From NCBI GenBank assembly GCA_964356135.1, contig CAYHGV010000038.1, positions 1 through 25,179 of the forward strand: a stretch of 25,179 nt of DNA. Direction: 5' to 3'. The DNA comes from CAYHGV01 sp964356135. Its GTDB lineage: Bacteria > Hydrothermota > Tepidihabitantia > CAYHGV01. Every line of letters begins with the position of its first letter. Position 1 is the first letter of the stretch. Below are positions 6,943-16,120 of the stretch, piece by piece. The notes beneath the pieces were generated by a model that was given only the letters and a program-made list of their open reading frames with translations, ran no database searches and had not been told where the DNA came from. A program made the position numbers and the translations under genes.

Positions 6943-9900
6943 ATGATAACTAAAATTAAGAAACGTGATGGTCGGATCGTCGATTTTGACCAAAATAAGA
7001 TTACCGAAGCGATTTTTAAGGCAGCGAAGGCATCGGGTGGAGAGAACCGGGAGATTTGTCAAGAGCTTGCAAATCAGGTGCTCAGTCTGATGGAGAAAAG
7101 GTTTGGCGAAGGGATGGAGCCAGGGGTTGAAGGTGTTCAGGATTTGGTCGAACGGGTTCTGATGGAGACCGGCCATTCGATAACCGCCAGGGCATATATT
7201 CTCTATAGGGAAAAGCGAAAAGAGCTGCGGGAGGCGAAAGCGGTTTTAATCGGGGTGCGGGACGAGTTTAAGCTTTCGCTGAACGCAATGAAGGTTCTGG
7301 AGCGGCGCTATCTCCGCAAGAACGAGAAGGGCGAGGTGGTGGAGACCCCGGCCGAGATGTTCCGGCGGGTGGCAAAGAACATCGCCCAAGCGGATACAAT
7401 CTATCAATCCAGTGCCGATATCGGCAAAACCGAGGAGGAGTTCTATCGGATGATGACCGCGTTTGAATTTATGCCCAACTCGCCGACCCTGATGAATGCC
7501 GGCACCGAACTTCAGCAGTTGGCGGCATGTTTTGTTCTGCCGGTCGAGGATACGATGGCGGGAATTTTCGATGCGGTCAAAAATGCGGCGTTGATCCACC
7601 AGACCGGCGGCGGCACCGGTTTTTCATTCTCCCGACTGCGGCCCAAAAATGATGTCGTCAAGTCGACCGGCGGGATTGCCTCGGGTCCGGTATCGTTTAT
7701 GCGGGTTTTCGATGTCGCGACCGATGTCATCAAACAAGGCGGCCGGCGCCGGGGAGCGAATATGGGAATTTTAAGGGTCGACCATCCCGATGTCATCGAG
7801 TTCATCACTGCCAAAGAGAGCGAAGGGATTTTTACTAATTTCAATATCTCGGTCGGGATAACCGAGGATTTCATGAAGAAAGTTAAAAACAGTGAAGAAT
7901 ATCCGCTCGTCAATCCCCGGGGTAACGGTGTGGTGCAGTATCTGCGAGCCCGGGATGTGTTTAATCTGATCGTCACCATGGCTTGGCATACCGGCGATCC
8001 GGGGTTGGTTTTTTTAGACCGGTTGAACCGGGACAATCCGACCCCGAAAATCGGCGACATCGAAGCCACCAACCCGTGCGTTGCTTCCGATACCTGGATT
8101 GCGACGGCGGAAGGGGCACAGCAGGTGAAAGATTTAATTGGGAAACAATTTACAGCAGTAGTTAATGGTACGTTTTGGGAGACCACGAAAAATGGATTTT
8201 TTGAAACTGGGACGAGGCCAGTCTACAAGTTGAAGACCAGAGAAGGTTTTGAGCTCCGCCTCACCGCAAATCATCCTGTGCGGAGAGTGAAAAAGCTGAC
8301 TCGGCATACGATTGAAGTCGAGTGGATTAAGGGTGAGAATCTGAAATCTGGAGATAAGATTGTTGTGAACGACCACGGTCCCTGGAAGGGATGGAATGGC
8401 AAATATACGGAGAGAGACGGATACTTGATTGGTTTGCTTCTGGGTGATGGAACAATCAAGAAAGATAAGGTTGTACTCTCCTCATGGGGGAATGATACTG
8501 GAGTGAGAGCGATCGCTTCTGCTTACGCGCACTCTATGCCACATCGAAGCGATTTCGAAGGTTGGGTGCCGGTCAAAGGAAGGGATGAGTACCGACTTTC
8601 GACCGGCTACCTCAAGGAGCTTACCCATGAACTCGGACTCAATCCTCACGGGAAATCCATCACTAAAGAAATTGAGGTGGCATCATCCGAATTCTATCGA
8701 GGTTTGCTGAGAGGATTATTCGATACCGATGGCTCGGTGCAAGGAACGCAGTCAAAAGGAATTAGTATACGATTGGCCCAGAGTAATCTTGAATTTCTCA
8801 AAGCGGCGCAGCGGATGTTATTGAGGCTCGGAATATTCTCCACGATTTACCAGGAGAGACGTAAAGCCGGCAAGAAGCAACTTCCTGACGGAAGGGGCGG
8901 ATTAAAAGATTATCGGATACAGTCCCAGCATGAACTGGTAATTTCCAATCAAAACATCGATCGTTTTTATAAAAAGATTGGCTTCGGTGATACAAAAAAA
9001 ATGGGGAAGCTCAAAAAATCCATCAATGGCTATCGAAGAACGATTAATCGTGAGCGATTCGTTGCTACCGTCGAGGAGTTAATCCCGGATGGAGTTAAAA
9101 AGGTCTACGATGTTCAGATTCCGGGCATTAACGGTTTTGATGCCAATGGGCTGTACGTTCATAATTGCGGCGAACAGCCGCTCATGCCCTATGAAGCGTG
9201 TAATTTAGGTTCGATCAATCTTGCAAAAATGGTTACCAATAGCGGGGTTGATTTCGAGAAGATCCGCGAGACGGTACAAAAGGCGATTCACTTTCTGGAT
9301 AATGTGATTGACATGTGTAAATATCCCCTGCCCGAGATAGAAGCGATGGTTCGGGGGAATCGAAAAATCGGTCTCGGAGTGATGGGATTTGCCGATATGC
9401 TGATTAAATTGGAAGTTCCCTATAATTCTCCGGAGGCGCTCGAGCTGGCCGAAAAGATCATGAGTTTTATCGCGGATGAATCACGGCGGGTATCCGAAGA
9501 ACTGGCGAAAACCCGGGGTCCGTTCCCCAATTTTGGTATGAGTGCCGTAACCTCGCCCCGGCGGAATGCGACGGTCAATACGATCGCACCGGCCGGCACG
9601 ATTTCGATCATCGCCAATTGTTCGTCCGGGATTGAGCCGATTTTTGCCGTGGTCTTTGTCCGGTCGGTGATGGAGCATACCGAATTATTCGAAGTCAATC
9701 CAATATTTCAAGAGGTGGCTCGCCAGCGGGGATTCTATTCGGATACGCTGTTGAAGGAGATCGCCCGGCTCGGTTCAATCCAGCGGTTTATCGGCATTCC
9801 GGACGATACCAAGCGGATTTTTGTCACCGCGCTCGATATCAATCCGGAATGGCACGTCCGGATGCAGGCGGCGTTCCAGAAGTATGTCGATAATGCAGTT

Positions 9901-10128
9901 TCGAAAACAGTCAATCTGCCCCAGTATGCGACGCCGGCTGATGTCGAGCGGGTCTACTGGCTGGCGTACGAGTTGGGCTGCAAAGGGGTGACGGTCTTTC
10001 GCCAGGGCAGTCGGCAGGAGCAGGTTCTCAATATCGGCAGTGTGGCTTCGAACCAATCCGGGACAGGGGGAAAAAGCTATCTTACCTTCTCTTCGGAATT
10101 TACCGGGTGCCCAACCTGCACTGCGTAA
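6943..10128 (+). CDS. nrdJ: Adenosylcobalamin-dependent (class II) ribonucleotide reductase NrdJ, intein-containing precursor
   Basis: Reduces ribonucleotides to deoxyribonucleotides using coenzyme B12. The ATG at 6943 follows an AGGGGG SD; the longer in-frame start at 6877 would lie in the promoter region. The precursor has 1061 residues; removing a 363-residue intein leaves 698, normal for the family. Residues 1-~95 form an ATP-cone ('ITKIKKRDGRIVDFDQNKI'). 'EFMPNSPTLMNAG', 'AACFVLPVEDT' and 'QTGGGTGFSFSRLRP' mark the catalytic barrel. The finger-loop N-P-C-G-E is split by the intein after N377-P378 and restored at C742-G-E744. 'YEACNLGSINL' carries the second redox cysteine. The C-terminal 'GCPTCTA' provides the CxxC shuttle pair. 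The enzyme cannot be active until splicing restores the radical cysteine. The neighbouring cysS starts 48 bp downstream from its own promoter. Confidence 0.95.
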   Translation: MITKIKKRDGRIVDFDQNKITEAIFKAAKASGGENREICQELANQVLSLMEKRFGEGMEPGVEGVQDLVERVLMETGHSITARAYILYREKRKELREAKAVLIGVRDEFKLSLNAMKVLERRYLRKNEKGEVVETPAEMFRRVAKNIAQADTIYQSSADIGKTEEEFYRMMTAFEFMPNSPTLMNAGTELQQLAACFVLPVEDTMAGIFDAVKNAALIHQTGGGTGFSFSRLRPKNDVVKSTGGIASGPVSFMRVFDVATDVIKQGGRRRGANMGILRVDHPDVIEFITAKESEGIFTNFNISVGITEDFMKKVKNSEEYPLVNPRGNGVVQYLRARDVFNLIVTMAWHTGDPGLVFLDRLNRDNPTPKIGDIEATNPCVASDTWIATAEGAQQVKDLIGKQFTAVVNGTFWETTKNGFFETGTRPVYKLKTREGFELRLTANHPVRRVKKLTRHTIEVEWIKGENLKSGDKIVVNDHGPWKGWNGKYTERDGYLIGLLLGDGTIKKDKVVLSSWGNDTGVRAIASAYAHSMPHRSDFEGWVPVKGRDEYRLSTGYLKELTHELGLNPHGKSITKEIEVASSEFYRGLLRGLFDTDGSVQGTQSKGISIRLAQSNLEFLKAAQRMLLRLGIFSTIYQERRKAGKKQLPDGRGGLKDYRIQSQHELVISNQNIDRFYKKIGFGDTKKMGKLKKSINGYRRTINRERFVATVEELIPDGVKKVYDVQIPGINGFDANGLYVHNCGEQPLMPYEACNLGSINLAKMVTNSGVDFEKIRETVQKAIHFLDNVIDMCKYPLPEIEAMVRGNRKIGLGVMGFADMLIKLEVPYNSPEALELAEKIMSFIADESRRVSEELAKTRGPFPNFGMSAVTSPRRNATVNTIAPAGTISIIANCSSGIEPIFAVVFVRSVMEHTELFEVNPIFQEVARQRGFYSDTLLKEIARLGSIQRFIGIPDDTKRIFVTALDINPEWHVRMQAAFQKYVDNAVSKTVNLPQYATPADVERVYWLAYELGCKGVTVFRQGSRQEQVLNIGSVASNQSGTGGKSYLTFSSEFTGCPTCTA
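8077..9165 (+). mobile_element. LAGLIDADG homing-endonuclease intein inside NrdJ
   Basis: In-frame insertion of 363 residues (precursor 379-741) between 'EATNP' and 'CGEQPLMPYEACNLG'. The splice blocks are complete: N-terminal Cys1 in 'CVASDTWIATAEG', block B 'TANHPV' with its histidine, and the C-terminal end 'VYDVQIPGINGFDANGLYVHN' with the penultimate His-Asn, followed by Cys+1. The central endonuclease has both dodecapeptide motifs, 'GYLIGLLLGDGTI' (493-505) and 'RGLLRGLFDTDGSV' (586-599), each with its acidic residue. Protein splicing and DNA cleavage therefore both look intact. The insertion point is exactly before the thiyl-radical cysteine, a recurrent intein site in ribonucleotide reductases. 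Confidence 0.96.
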
Positions 10129-10141
10129 AAAAGGGTTTTTG

Positions 10142-10169
10142 TTGACAAGTAAAAAAAACCGTTTAAGAT
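10142..10169 (+). promoter_or_regulatory. Leaderless-type promoter of cysS-deoC-tdh
   Basis: TTGACA (10142-10147) is followed after 16 bp by TAAGAT (10164-10169). The cysS ATG begins eight bases after the -10, where transcription would be expected to start. There is no SD before this ATG, so a leaderless mRNA is the simplest reading. Confidence 0.6.
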
Positions 10170-10176
10170 AAAACCT

Positions 10177-11571
10177 ATGGCGTTATCGCTTTTTAATACC
10201 CTTTCGCGGCAAAAAGAGGAGTTTTCGGCTCGAAGCGAGCCGCAGCCGCTCGCTCAGACCGTGCGGATGTATACCTGCGGGATGACCGTTCAGGACCGGC
10301 CCCATTTGGGTCATCTGCGGGCGTATATCACCTCGGATGTCTTGCGGCGCTATCTCGAATTTTCAGGCTACGAGGTGAAATCGATCCAGAATTTCACTGA
10401 TATCGATGACAAGGTCATCGAACGGGCGAAAGAGGAGAATACCGATTACCGGATCCTTGCCCAAAGAAATATCGATGAGTATCTGGCAGTAGCCCGGTTG
10501 TTAAATATTCGACCGGCAACGGTCTACCCCCGAGCGACCCAGCATATTCAGGAAATCATCACGTTGATTGAAACGTTGATAGCTAAAGGGCTTGCCTATC
10601 CGGCGGACGGCGATGTTTATTTTGAAGTGAAAAAATTTGCCGGTTACGGGAAACTGTCGAAAAAGAATCTCGATGATCTCGTCGCCGGTGCCCGGATTGC
10701 GCCCGATGAGAAGAAGCGCAATCCGGAAGATTTTGCCCTCTGGAAGGCAGCAAAACCGGATGAGCCCTGGTGGCAGAGTCCGTGGGGAAGGGGAAGACCG
10801 GGATGGCATATTGAATGCTCGGCGATGGCTTTGCACTACTTGGGCGAGCATGCGGCTCGCTTCGAGCCGATCGATATCCATACCGGCGGTGAGGATTTAA
10901 TCTTTCCTCATCATGAAAACGAAATCGCCCAGGCCGAGGGCGCGACCGGTAAACCGTTTGTCCGGTTCTGGGTGCACAATGCCTTTTTGAACCTGACCGG
11001 TGCGAAGATGTCGAAATCGACCAAGCACTTCATTCTGGCACAAGAGGCGCTGGAGCACTTTTCGCCCAACGCCATACGCCTCTATTTCCTCCAGTCCCAC
11101 TACCGCAGTCCGATCGAATTTGATCATCAGCGGCTTGAAGTAGCGGAAAGCGGCTGGGAGCGGCTAAAGAGTTTTTTGAGTCAGGTTGAGGAGCGGTTGT
11201 CAAACGAGACGGTCATTCCCGAACCTGCGCTGGATGATTTTCGGCGGGCAATGGACGACGACCTCAATACTCCCCAGGCATTGGGGTCGATTTTCGAGTC
11301 GGCCAGCCAGGGTTTTAAAATTTTGGAAACCGGGTCGCTGCCGGTTGAGTCCTATGCCACTGCGCGACGCAGTTTGGAGAATCTGGGATTTTCCTTGGCA
11401 AAGAAAGATGCCAGCGCCGACCAGCAGTGCCTGATTGATCTCGTAGTTGAAACCCGCAATCGGTTGCGTGAAAAAGGTGAATACGAATTGGCGGATGCCA
11501 TTCGAAAAAAATTGACCGACTTAGGAATAAAGGTCGAGGATACCAAAAAAGGCACCCGGACAATTTTATAA
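10177..11571 (+). CDS. cysS: Cysteinyl-tRNA synthetase
   Basis: Class I aminoacyl-tRNA synthetase of 464 residues that charges tRNA-Cys. The start of 'LFNTLSRQKEEF' fits the family. The HIGH motif is H43-L-G-H46 in 'RPHLGHLRAY', preceded by the zinc ligand Cys34 in 'YTCGMTV'. Further zinc ligands are in 'GWHIECSAMA' and 'FPHHENEIAQAE'. The KMSKS motif is residues 277-281. The C-terminal anticodon-binding part ends 'LGIKVEDTKKGTRTIL'. The gene is complete. Its stop codon abuts the deoC ATG (TAAATG), so deoC translation is probably coupled. A T-box riboswitch is ruled out because only 48 bp separate it from nrdJ. Confidence 0.97.
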   Translation: MALSLFNTLSRQKEEFSARSEPQPLAQTVRMYTCGMTVQDRPHLGHLRAYITSDVLRRYLEFSGYEVKSIQNFTDIDDKVIERAKEENTDYRILAQRNIDEYLAVARLLNIRPATVYPRATQHIQEIITLIETLIAKGLAYPADGDVYFEVKKFAGYGKLSKKNLDDLVAGARIAPDEKKRNPEDFALWKAAKPDEPWWQSPWGRGRPGWHIECSAMALHYLGEHAARFEPIDIHTGGEDLIFPHHENEIAQAEGATGKPFVRFWVHNAFLNLTGAKMSKSTKHFILAQEALEHFSPNAIRLYFLQSHYRSPIEFDHQRLEVAESGWERLKSFLSQVEERLSNETVIPEPALDDFRRAMDDDLNTPQALGSIFESASQGFKILETGSLPVESYATARRSLENLGFSLAKKDASADQQCLIDLVVETRNRLREKGEYELADAIRKKLTDLGIKVEDTKKGTRTIL

Positions 11572-12252
11572 ATGACTCTCGCCGAACTTGCAAAATTCAT
11601 CGACCATACGGTGCTTAAGCCCGAGGCAACGGAAAATGATATTGATAGATTGTGTGGCGAGGCGAAGGAGTACGGTTTTGCTGCGGTCTGTGTTAATCCC
11701 CATTATGTCCGCCGGGCGGCGAAATTGATGGAGGGTTCGGGGATAAAGGTCTGCGGTGTGGTTGGGTTTCCTTTGGGTGCCTCCACCACCAGCGCCAAAG
11801 GCTACGAAGCACAGGAGGCGTTTTACTCCGGCGCCCAGGAATTGGATATGGTGATGAATATCGGTGCTTTCAAAGACAAGCAGTACGACCTGGTGCGGGA
11901 TGACATCCGGCTCGTGGTCCGGTCGGCGCAAGGGGCACTGGTCAAAGTTATTATCGAAGCCTGTCTTTTGACCGACCAGGAAAAAGTAACCGCCTGCCAG
12001 TTCATTCAGCAGGCAGGGGCTCAGTTTGTCAAAACTTCAACCGGATTTAATAAAGCCGGAGCGACGATTGAGGATGTGCGACTGCTCCGCACAACCGTTG
12101 GTGAGAATTTTGGAGTGAAGGCATCGGGCGGAATTCGGGATTTGCCGACGACCGTCGCGCTGATCGATGCCGGTGCCAACCGGATCGGCACGAGTACCGG
12201 CGTGACGATTATTGAAGAAGCGAAATTGAAACTGAAAGGGGCAGCGCGATGA
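11572..12252 (+). CDS. deoC: Deoxyribose-phosphate aldolase
   Basis: Class I aldolase of 226 residues. It cleaves 2-deoxyribose-5-phosphate to glyceraldehyde-3-phosphate and acetaldehyde in deoxynucleoside catabolism. The Schiff-base lysine is Lys154 in 'VKTSTGF'. The assisting Lys183 is in 'VKASGGIR', and Asp92 is in 'ELDMVMNIGAFK'. The N-terminus 'IDHTVLKPEAT' and 'GFPLGAS' are highly typical. The gene begins directly after the cysS stop and overlaps tdh by 4 bp (ATGA), so cysS, deoC and tdh form one operon. Acetaldehyde from DeoC and acetyl-CoA from the Tdh/Kbl route both enter two-carbon metabolism, a possible reason for the grouping. Confidence 0.96.
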   Translation: MTLAELAKFIDHTVLKPEATENDIDRLCGEAKEYGFAAVCVNPHYVRRAAKLMEGSGIKVCGVVGFPLGASTTSAKGYEAQEAFYSGAQELDMVMNIGAFKDKQYDLVRDDIRLVVRSAQGALVKVIIEACLLTDQEKVTACQFIQQAGAQFVKTSTGFNKAGATIEDVRLLRTTVGENFGVKASGGIRDLPTTVALIDAGANRIGTSTGVTIIEEAKLKLKGAAR

Positions 12253-13292
12253 ACATGAGAGCGGTGATGAAGACGAAGCCCGCGGCCGGTGCCGAGCTGG
12301 TAACCGTAGAAGTTCCCAGACCGGGACCGGACGACGTCCTGGTCAAGGTTCGGGCAACTTCGATTTGCGGCACGGATTTACATATTTATCAGTGGAATGA
12401 ATGGGCAAAAAATAACATCAAGAACCTGCCCCAGATTTTGGGTCATGAGCTGTGCGGCGAGATTGTCGAGTTGGGGTCGAATGTTAATAAGCAGTTTTTG
12501 AAAGTCGGAGACATCATATCGGCTGAAACCCATATTGCCTGCGGTAACTGCTTTATGTGCCGGACCGGCAATAGCCATATCTGCTTGAATCAGCGTATCT
12601 TTGGGGTAAGCATTAACGGCGTTTTTGCCGAGTATGCGGTCGTGCCCGCGGCGAATGCCTGGGTTCTGGATGCGAGGATTAATCCTGATTTCGCCTCGGT
12701 GATGGAGCCGTTGGGCAATGCGGTGCATACGGTGCTTGCCGGGGAGATTGCCGGCGCCACGGTTTTGATCACCGGCTGCGGGCCGATCGGGTTGATGGCG
12801 ATTGGGGTGTGCCGGTTGTGCGGGGCAACGAAGATCATCGCGACCGAGATTAAAGACTACCGGATCGAGCTTGCAAAAAAAATGGGTGGGGACTTGATTC
12901 TCAATCCCAACACGGTTAAGGTGGTCGAAGCGGTGAAACAGGCGACCGATGGTTTGGGGGTGGATGTGGTGCTCGAAATGTCCGGTCATCCCCAGGCAAT
13001 CCTTGACGGGTTCGCGGCATTACGGCCGGGCGGCCGCTATTCGATCCTGGGCATTCCCGCTCGACCGCTGACGATCGATTTAAACGAAAATATAATTTTT
13101 AAATACGCCACGGTTCAGGGCATCAACGGCCGGTTGATGTTCAAAACCTGGTATCAGACGACGCGGTTTTTGAGTTCCGGGCGTCTCGACCTGGCGCCGA
13201 TCATTACCCACCGTTTTCGCCTGGAACAGTTTGCCGAGGGGATGGAGCTGATGGAACGGGGAAATTGTGGTAAGGTTCTGCTCTATTCCTGA
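12249..13292 (+). CDS. tdh: L-threonine 3-dehydrogenase (zinc-dependent MDR family)
   Basis: NAD-dependent oxidation of L-threonine to 2-amino-3-ketobutyrate, which Kbl then splits to glycine and acetyl-CoA. The protein has 347 residues. Catalytic zinc region: Cys40 in 'SICGTDLHIYQWNEW', then 'GHELCGEI'. Structural zinc loop: 'CGNCFMCRTGNSHIC'. Rossmann motif: 'ITGCGPIGLMAIGV'. 'MFKTWYQTTRFLSSGRLDLAPIITHRF' separates Tdh from general alcohol dehydrogenases. The start overlaps the deoC stop (ATGA); a second ATG six bases on (12255) is equally possible. AAAGGGG lies seven bases upstream. A kbl homologue is 6 kb away in another operon instead of adjacent as in many bacteria. Confidence 0.92.
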   Translation: MNMRAVMKTKPAAGAELVTVEVPRPGPDDVLVKVRATSICGTDLHIYQWNEWAKNNIKNLPQILGHELCGEIVELGSNVNKQFLKVGDIISAETHIACGNCFMCRTGNSHICLNQRIFGVSINGVFAEYAVVPAANAWVLDARINPDFASVMEPLGNAVHTVLAGEIAGATVLITGCGPIGLMAIGVCRLCGATKIIATEIKDYRIELAKKMGGDLILNPNTVKVVEAVKQATDGLGVDVVLEMSGHPQAILDGFAALRPGGRYSILGIPARPLTIDLNENIIFKYATVQGINGRLMFKTWYQTTRFLSSGRLDLAPIITHRFRLEQFAEGMELMERGNCGKVLLYS

Positions 13293-13436
13293 TGAGCTAT
13301 GAACTAAAAGTGTCGAGGTAATTCTTATAGTCCTTCATAAATATTTTTTTAATAGAAGTCAGTGCTACATTTCACATTAACTTAGTCCTTATTTTCTTGA
13401 TTAAGTTCTCAGGTTCTCTATTTATTTCGAGTTACC
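13293..13436. other. Convergent intergenic spacer, no clear element
   Basis: 144 bp of AT-rich sequence between the ends of tdh and the large secreted-protein gene. No strong hairpin with a T-tract was found on either strand. Confidence 0.4.
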
Positions 13437-16016
13437 CTATTTCAATATGAGCATTTTTTCAGTAGTGGTTTTTTTATTTTGTTTCAGTTCTATAAAATAG
13501 ACGCCCTGGGGAAAACTCTCGGTTGATAGTTTAAGAACATGTTTCCCTTCTTTCAATTTTTCCTGAATGAGCGGCTTTATCAGCCTGCCGCAAGCGTCGT
13601 AGATTTTCAATGAGACCGGACCGGATTCGGATAGGGTAAAGTCAATTCTCGCGCTATGTCGGGCTGGATTGGGAAAGACTGTTAATCTTCCGCCATACGC
13701 TCTACGCTCTACGCTTTCACCTATCTCCACTATGTCCCAGTCGGTAACCTTGGCATAGATATCCCAACCTTTGTGTCGGCGGTTATCCATCCAGGTGAAG
13801 ACAATATTTTTTGTGGTTGCGGCAACACCCTGCTGGGTCGTTAGCTGATGGTTGTAGGGAAATAGATCCGGATCATTAATCTGGATGGTGGACCCACGTC
13901 GAGTCCCGTCAGCGTTGAATATCTGTGCAACCACCTCCGGGTCGTCGTCGGGATTTGTGTTGTCACTCCAGAATACGATGAATTTGCCGGAATCGTCGAT
14001 TGCCACCGACGGGGTGTTTTTTGAAAGTAAAAATTCTTCGCAATGCTTGGAATCGAGAAGCGCAAAGTTGTTGCCGACCGGAGTACCCGTATTGTCGAAC
14101 AACTGACCGCAAATACCATTACTGGCGCTCAACCATGTTGCTACAAAACTTCCCGAGCCATTACATGCGATAGCAGGGAAGTCGCCACCTGCCTGCGCTT
14201 CATCTATGCGATAACTTGGACCCAAGGGCTCCCCATTACTATCAAATCTGCGTAAACAGATATAAATATACGGGGAAACATATCGTGAAAAACAGACAAG
14301 AAAACCACCGTCTTCAAAGAGGACTACGGATGGTGGCCTACCCACCAAGATGCTGTCTTCGGTTATCTTATAATTTTGCCCGATTCGATTACCGTTTCTA
14401 TCAAACCGCTGAACCCAAAGGTTTGAATGGGGCTCGGCCGTTTCTTGCCAGACGATAATAAAATCTCCAATCCGATTCATCGCTGCGGTCGGGAAATGTC
14501 TAGAAACCCTCGCGGTATCTATTCGATCGACCACCATGATCGTATCGCCGACCTTATCTCCTGCTTTATCGAATCGTTGGACAGCAACACCCCCCCAGCT
14601 GACCACGCCATTGCCTTGCCCATCTACGGCCAACGACGACCAACCACCATAACCATAACCACCTTTACCCACAAGGATATTGTCCCTTATAGAATTTCCA
14701 GTCTTATCCAGACAGGCAAGGTAGACATTGCCGTCTTCGCTTGACCAGCTAATCTTGGATGCACCTGAGGTATCAATAGCTACTGCGCAAACCTCCTGCT
14801 GAAAAGATCCCACGTCGTCATTTACCTTAATGACGTCTCCAGTTGGACTCGCGGTGGAGAAGGAATATGGTTGGGCATAGAGCACAGGATAACCCAGACT
14901 TCCATCAGCCCAGGAAATGATAAAAGCACCCTGGTCATCAATTCCAACGGATTTTACGGAAAGATTGATCGGATCGGTGAGTTTTGTATTGCCGCCTACC
15001 TGATTTCCGTTCTGGTCAAACTTTTGGCAGTAGATATAACTGTTTTCCTCTCTTTCTCTCTTCTCAATCCATGTAACGACAGTATTGCCAATGCTGCTCA
15101 TAGCAATAGACGACTCCGTTCTATCTCCGGTGATATCATCTGATATTTTAAAGTTGCCGCCCAGGCGGTTGCCCGCCTTATCAAATCTCTGCACATAGAT
15201 ACTCTTCTGCGAGGCTGTATATTTGACTCTCCAGGCGACGGTGAATTTTCCACTGCTGTCAGCGGCGATCGAAGAGTAACCGCTTAAAGAGTCGTCGCTG
15301 ACTCTGAATTTTTCACCCACCAGTGTTCCATTAAGGTCAAGGCGCTGACCGTAAATAGTGCCTTTCTCTATCCATTTCACCACGATATGGGCAGAATCGG
15401 TGAAAACAACTCCCGGCTCTGCCATTGGCAGGGTGTCGCCTCTAACCAAAAACCTCGGTGTGAGCGGCTCCCCAGTTTGTTCGTAGGTCCGGCAGGCGAC
15501 CCTATACTGATTTAAATCTCTTTCTAGCCAGGCGACGACGAATGATCCCGTCTTGTTCTTGGCTACCGCGGGGAGATATCCAGTCGGCAAAGAGGTTACC
15601 TGAGCTATGAGGAAATTATTCCCTACCGGGTTTTGATCCGGGTCGAAAAGCTGACCGTATAATTCCTTAACCGGTTCCTCGGTCCTTGAGAAAAACTCTG
15701 TCCATACTACAACCGAGTTTCCACCCTCATCCACCGCTACAGCGGCTGAGTACTGCCCGGTCAGCCCTGGGTCGTCATTTGCTCGTAGGTTCGATTTTAT
15801 CGGACTCCGGTCCGATAGAAATTTCTGTATATAGACATCAGTTTCACCATCCCTGTCGTCGCACCAGACAACGGCAAAATCACCGTTTTCACTGACCGAG
15901 ATGTAAGGGGATGTTTTTTCGCAACATCCAACAGTGTCTTGATTGACAAGGAAATCATCTTTGATGATACCGGCCCAGACAGGCATGAGGGTAATCAGCA
16001 GCACAAATATCCGCAT
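13437..16016 (-). CDS. Large secreted repeat (beta-propeller-like) protein with C-terminal sorting domain
   Basis: Predicted 859-residue exported protein. The ATG at 16016 follows AAGGAGG, and the first residues, 'MRIFVLLITLMPVWAG', form a signal peptide; the longer frame to 16067 is not used. The body is built of about a dozen ~50-70-residue repeats. Each has a pattern like 'AVDxxGxxVVxWxE' followed by 'YxQxFDxxGNxxGxNFxI', for example 'SIAADSSGKFTVAW' and 'IYVQRFDKAGNRLGGNFKI'. This suggests beta-propeller blades of unknown ligand. The last ~90 residues form a type IX-like sorting domain: 'LTVFPNPARHSARIDFTL', 'KIYDACGRLIKPL' and 'FPQGVYFIELKQNKK', ending 'EKMLILK'. No enzymatic motif was seen. 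It is probably a surface or extracellular protein. Confidence 0.85.
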   Translation of the reverse strand: MRIFVLLITLMPVWAGIIKDDFLVNQDTVGCCEKTSPYISVSENGDFAVVWCDDRDGETDVYIQKFLSDRSPIKSNLRANDDPGLTGQYSAAVAVDEGGNSVVVWTEFFSRTEEPVKELYGQLFDPDQNPVGNNFLIAQVTSLPTGYLPAVAKNKTGSFVVAWLERDLNQYRVACRTYEQTGEPLTPRFLVRGDTLPMAEPGVVFTDSAHIVVKWIEKGTIYGQRLDLNGTLVGEKFRVSDDSLSGYSSIAADSSGKFTVAWRVKYTASQKSIYVQRFDKAGNRLGGNFKISDDITGDRTESSIAMSSIGNTVVTWIEKREREENSYIYCQKFDQNGNQVGGNTKLTDPINLSVKSVGIDDQGAFIISWADGSLGYPVLYAQPYSFSTASPTGDVIKVNDDVGSFQQEVCAVAIDTSGASKISWSSEDGNVYLACLDKTGNSIRDNILVGKGGYGYGGWSSLAVDGQGNGVVSWGGVAVQRFDKAGDKVGDTIMVVDRIDTARVSRHFPTAAMNRIGDFIIVWQETAEPHSNLWVQRFDRNGNRIGQNYKITEDSILVGRPPSVVLFEDGGFLVCFSRYVSPYIYICLRRFDSNGEPLGPSYRIDEAQAGGDFPAIACNGSGSFVATWLSASNGICGQLFDNTGTPVGNNFALLDSKHCEEFLLSKNTPSVAIDDSGKFIVFWSDNTNPDDDPEVVAQIFNADGTRRGSTIQINDPDLFPYNHQLTTQQGVAATTKNIVFTWMDNRRHKGWDIYAKVTDWDIVEIGESVERRAYGGRLTVFPNPARHSARIDFTLSESGPVSLKIYDACGRLIKPLIQEKLKEGKHVLKLSTESFPQGVYFIELKQNKKTTTEKMLILK

Positions 16017-16038
16017 GCTCCCTCCTTCGTTTTGTGAA

Positions 16039-16067
16039 ACCTTACCTGACCCTGCCCTCTTTGTCAA
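16039..16067 (-). promoter_or_regulatory. Promoter of the large secreted repeat protein
   Basis: On the minus strand, a perfect -35 TTGACA (complement of 16062-16067) is followed after 17 bp by TAAGGT (complement of 16039-16044). Transcription would start about 16 bases before the ATG, leaving room for the AAGGAGG SD. Confidence 0.55.
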
Positions 16068-16120
16068 GCCGAGATCTGGAGGGCTGGGCTAAAACCCAGC
16101 CCTCTGTAGTTGGAGATATC

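Noticed and set aside
7512..8186. 224-codon minus-strand ORF within nrdJ
   Set aside because: Shadow of the conserved nrdJ frame; low-complexity Ser/Thr/Pro composition typical of an antisense frame.
10129..10176. T-box riboswitch upstream of cysS
   Set aside because: Only 48 bp separate it from nrdJ and the promoter lies directly at the start codon, so there is no leader to hold one.
12378..12989. 203-codon minus-strand ORF within tdh
   Set aside because: Antisense to tdh, with His/Arg/Asn-rich shadow composition and no domain.
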